A stretch of 64,000 bases of DNA from Desulfobacter postgatei 2ac9 (GTDB taxonomy: Bacteria > Desulfobacterota > Desulfobacteria > Desulfobacterales > Desulfobacteraceae), in contig NZ_CM001488.1 in assembly GCF_000233695.2 (NCBI RefSeq), forward strand, positions 202,549 through 266,548, written 5' to 3'. Positions 62,563 through 64,000 of this stretch are shown here, in pieces. Numbering within the stretch: the stretch's first letter is position 1; every line of letters begins with the position of its first letter. Under the pieces are notes generated by a model that saw only the letters and a list, made by a program, of their open reading frames with translations, did not search any database and had not been told where the DNA came from. Both the position numbers and the translations under genes were made by a program.

Positions 62563-63525
62563 TTATAAACCTGTTTCCTTTAGTTCTTTGATTAGCTTTT
62601 GCTGTTTGGAGTTTAAAATCTTCGGCATCTCTATATTAACCACAACATAGAGATCTCCGCAACCATTTCCTTTCATATGGGGAATTCCCATGCCCGGTAA
62701 ACGCATTTTTGCCTTGTGTCCGGTCCCCGGCGGCAATGTCAGATTTATGGTTTTTCCTGAAGGGGTGTTCACCTCAATCTTATCTCCTAGAAGAGCTTGG
62801 GTGAGCCGGACATCCTTTGTCATCAGGATGTCGTTTTCCTCCAGGGTAATGCCCTGGGGCAGGGCAGGACTGGACTTGATGTAAAGGTTGCCGGCCGGAC
62901 CGCCGTGTGCGCCTGATTCGCCTTTGCCGGCCAGTCTGATTTTTTTGCCCTGGGTCAGGCCTTTGGGAATTTTCACCTCAATGGCTTTGGCCTCCCCGTT
63001 CTGGGAGATGGTAATGGTTTTGCCGGCACCATTGATCAGTTCGTCCAGGGTTAATGGGATTTCATATTCCAGATCTTTGCCCCGGGTCGGGGATTTGCGA
63101 CCATAACCGGCTCCAGGCCCCGCCGCGTTCTGGAAAAAGGGATTCCCCCCCATGCCGGAAAATGAAGTCTTTGCCCCGCCCTGTCTAAATCCAGAGGAAA
63201 AACCGCCGGACCGGTTGAATCCACCGCCTCCGCCAAAACCAAACTCCTTGAGAATATCGCCCAGATCAAAGTTTCTGAAAATATCCTCCTGGGAAAACCT
63301 TTGCTGGAAGTCGGCAGATCCGTAAGTGTCATACTGTTTTCTTTTTTCAGGGTCGCTGAGAACCGCGTAGGCTTCGGAAGTGGCTTTGAACTTATCTTCC
63401 AGATCCTTGTCCCCTTTGGTTTTATCCGGATGGTATTTGAGGGCAAGTTTTCTGTAAGCCTTTTTTATATCAGCGGCTGTCGCCGTTTTATCTACCCCGA
63501 GTGTTTTGTAGTAATCTTGCGCCAT
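62563..63525 (-). CDS. DnaJ-like chaperone (CbpA type)
   Basis: This 320-residue protein has a J-domain (residues 1-70, with YHPDKTKGD and the HPD motif), a Gly/Phe-rich linker (about 95-150) and the two C-terminal substrate-binding domains (KDLEYEIPLTLDELINGAGKTITI and following). The zinc-finger region of type I DnaJ is missing, so it is a type II co-chaperone of DnaK such as CbpA. dnaK is not in the window. Confidence 0.9.
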   Translation of the reverse strand: MAQDYYKTLGVDKTATAADIKKAYRKLALKYHPDKTKGDKDLEDKFKATSEAYAVLSDPEKRKQYDTYGSADFQQRFSQEDIFRNFDLGDILKEFGFGGGGGFNRSGGFSSGFRQGGAKTSFSGMGGNPFFQNAAGPGAGYGRKSPTRGKDLEYEIPLTLDELINGAGKTITISQNGEAKAIEVKIPKGLTQGKKIRLAGKGESGAHGGPAGNLYIKSSPALPQGITLEENDILMTKDVRLTQALLGDKIEVNTPSGKTINLTLPPGTGHKAKMRLPGMGIPHMKGNGCGDLYVVVNIEMPKILNSKQQKLIKELKETGL

Positions 63526-63638
63526 GTTATATCTGATTCCTTTGCCGTTGGCTGTATGGTTGTTTTATTAGTACAAATGTGTAATAAAAATAAGGCCCAA
63601 GCCATCGAAGTCAAGGGGAGGAAAGACCTTCCTTTGTA
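63526..63638. other. Gap between mnmG and the dnaJ-like gene
   Basis: This short gap lies between two minus-strand genes and could hold the dnaJ promoter. I find no clear boxes. Confidence 0.3.
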
Positions 63639-64000
63639 TCAAAGGGATCGGCTTTGCCTGAATGCGCTGATGGCAACCATCAGAACGGAGATAGCCGCCG
63701 GGGTCATTCCGTCAATGCGGGATGCCTGGCCCAGAGATGTCGGGCAGATCCGGTTGAGTTTCTCCCTGATCTCATTGGACAGGCCGTGGGCCGCATCAAA
63801 GGAAAATTCAGGCGGAATTTTTATCCGTTCCAGATCCTCAAACTTTTTAATTTCATTATGCTGACGCCGGATATACCCTTCATATTTGATTTCAATTTCC
63901 ACCTGCCGGACCGCGCGGTCCTGGACAGGTTCGGGAGCGGGGGCAATCTGCTTTAAAAGATTGTAACTGAGCTCCGCACGTTTAAGCAACTGGGTTAACG
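63639..64000 (-). CDS. mnmG: MnmG (GidA) C-terminal part
   Basis: The last 120 or so codons of MnmG, which works with MnmE on tRNA wobble uridines. VEIEIKYEGYIRRQHNEI, LERIKIPPEF and GLSNEIREKLNRICPTSLGQASRIDGMTPAAISVL are the classical C-terminal signature used for tRNA and MnmE binding. The frame is open to the window edge, so the gene continues to the right. The apparent TTG start at 63989 is internal. Confidence 0.93.
   Translation of the reverse strand, partial: LTQLLKRAELSYNLLKQIAPAPEPVQDRAVRQVEIEIKYEGYIRRQHNEIKKFEDLERIKIPPEFSFDAAHGLSNEIREKLNRICPTSLGQASRIDGMTPAAISVLMVAISAFRQSRSL

Noticed and set aside
1-64000. CRISPR arrays, prophage modules, rRNA operons
   Set aside because: No regularly spaced direct repeats, no phage structural or integrase genes, and no rRNA sequences are seen; the only mobile DNA is insertion-sequence material.

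Overview
The window looks like chromosome from a strictly anaerobic, sulfate-reducing member of the Desulfobacterota, most likely Desulfobacteraceae-like. The evidence is a four-subunit 2-oxoacid:ferredoxin oxidoreductase, an HdrB plus membrane HdrC-type electron-transfer pair, an A-type flavoprotein for oxygen defence, many multidomain phosphorelay proteins, and a high density of insertion-sequence debris. The assignment rests on gene content only. Genus and species cannot be read from the sequence.

Layout. 1-730: edge fragment of an FMN-binding protein and a decayed ADP-ribosylglycohydrolase start. 729-6442: a 1,630-residue hybrid histidine kinase followed by a receiver/HPt protein. 6555-9287 (minus): korDABC, with a good sigma70-type promoter and a palindromic leader. 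9631-14313 (plus): glycosyltransferase, A-type flavoprotein, a frameshifted HPt-domain remnant, glycyl-tRNA synthetase and a gamma-carbonic-anhydrase-like protein. 14370-16888 (minus): hdrB/hdrC-like pair. 17133-18059: CoA-ester lyase of the CitE family behind a promoter that would give a leaderless mRNA. 18155-25455 (minus): tightly coupled acetyl-CoA synthetase, pyruvate dehydrogenase E1alpha/E1beta/E2, acyl carrier protein, LipM-like octanoyl/lipoyl transferase and E3 genes, richer in A+T than their surroundings.

25560-32450 is a mobile, decayed zone: a 1.7-kb IS with a frameshifted transposase, chimeric IS5/IS630 debris, an intact P2-type cation ATPase, a gutted histidine kinase and a frameshifted IS630 copy with clear terminal inverted repeats. 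It is followed by a GGDEF diguanylate cyclase with a near-consensus sigma54 promoter and an upstream inverted repeat.

33858-46967 is mostly core information processing: nuclease, PrmA-like methyltransferase, MnmE, Jag/KhpB, YidC, YidD, RnpA, RpmH, RNase G, a B12-type radical SAM protein and AsnRS. The rpmH-rnpA-yidD-yidC-jag-mnmE order is the conserved arrangement of many bacteria. 47226-64000 holds RsgA, a proline-catabolic dehydrogenase pseudogene with three lesions, small membrane and zinc-ribbon proteins, an SlyD-like FKBP, the AmmeMemoRadiSam radical SAM enzyme, CCA-adding enzyme, SerB, a cold-shock protein, queD-queE-queC, homocysteine methyltransferase, tRNA-Met(CAU), a DUF3426 zinc-ribbon protein, HPRT, DnaJ and the 3' end of mnmG.

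I did not find a large unknown system. The strongest unusual signals are the ACP plus LipM-like module inside the pyruvate dehydrogenase operon, the HdrC-type membrane protein carrying a c-heme motif and four cubane-cluster motifs, the start-codon hairpin between a conserved hypothetical gene and prmA, the sigma54-controlled diguanylate cyclase, and a small unlisted zinc-ribbon gene.
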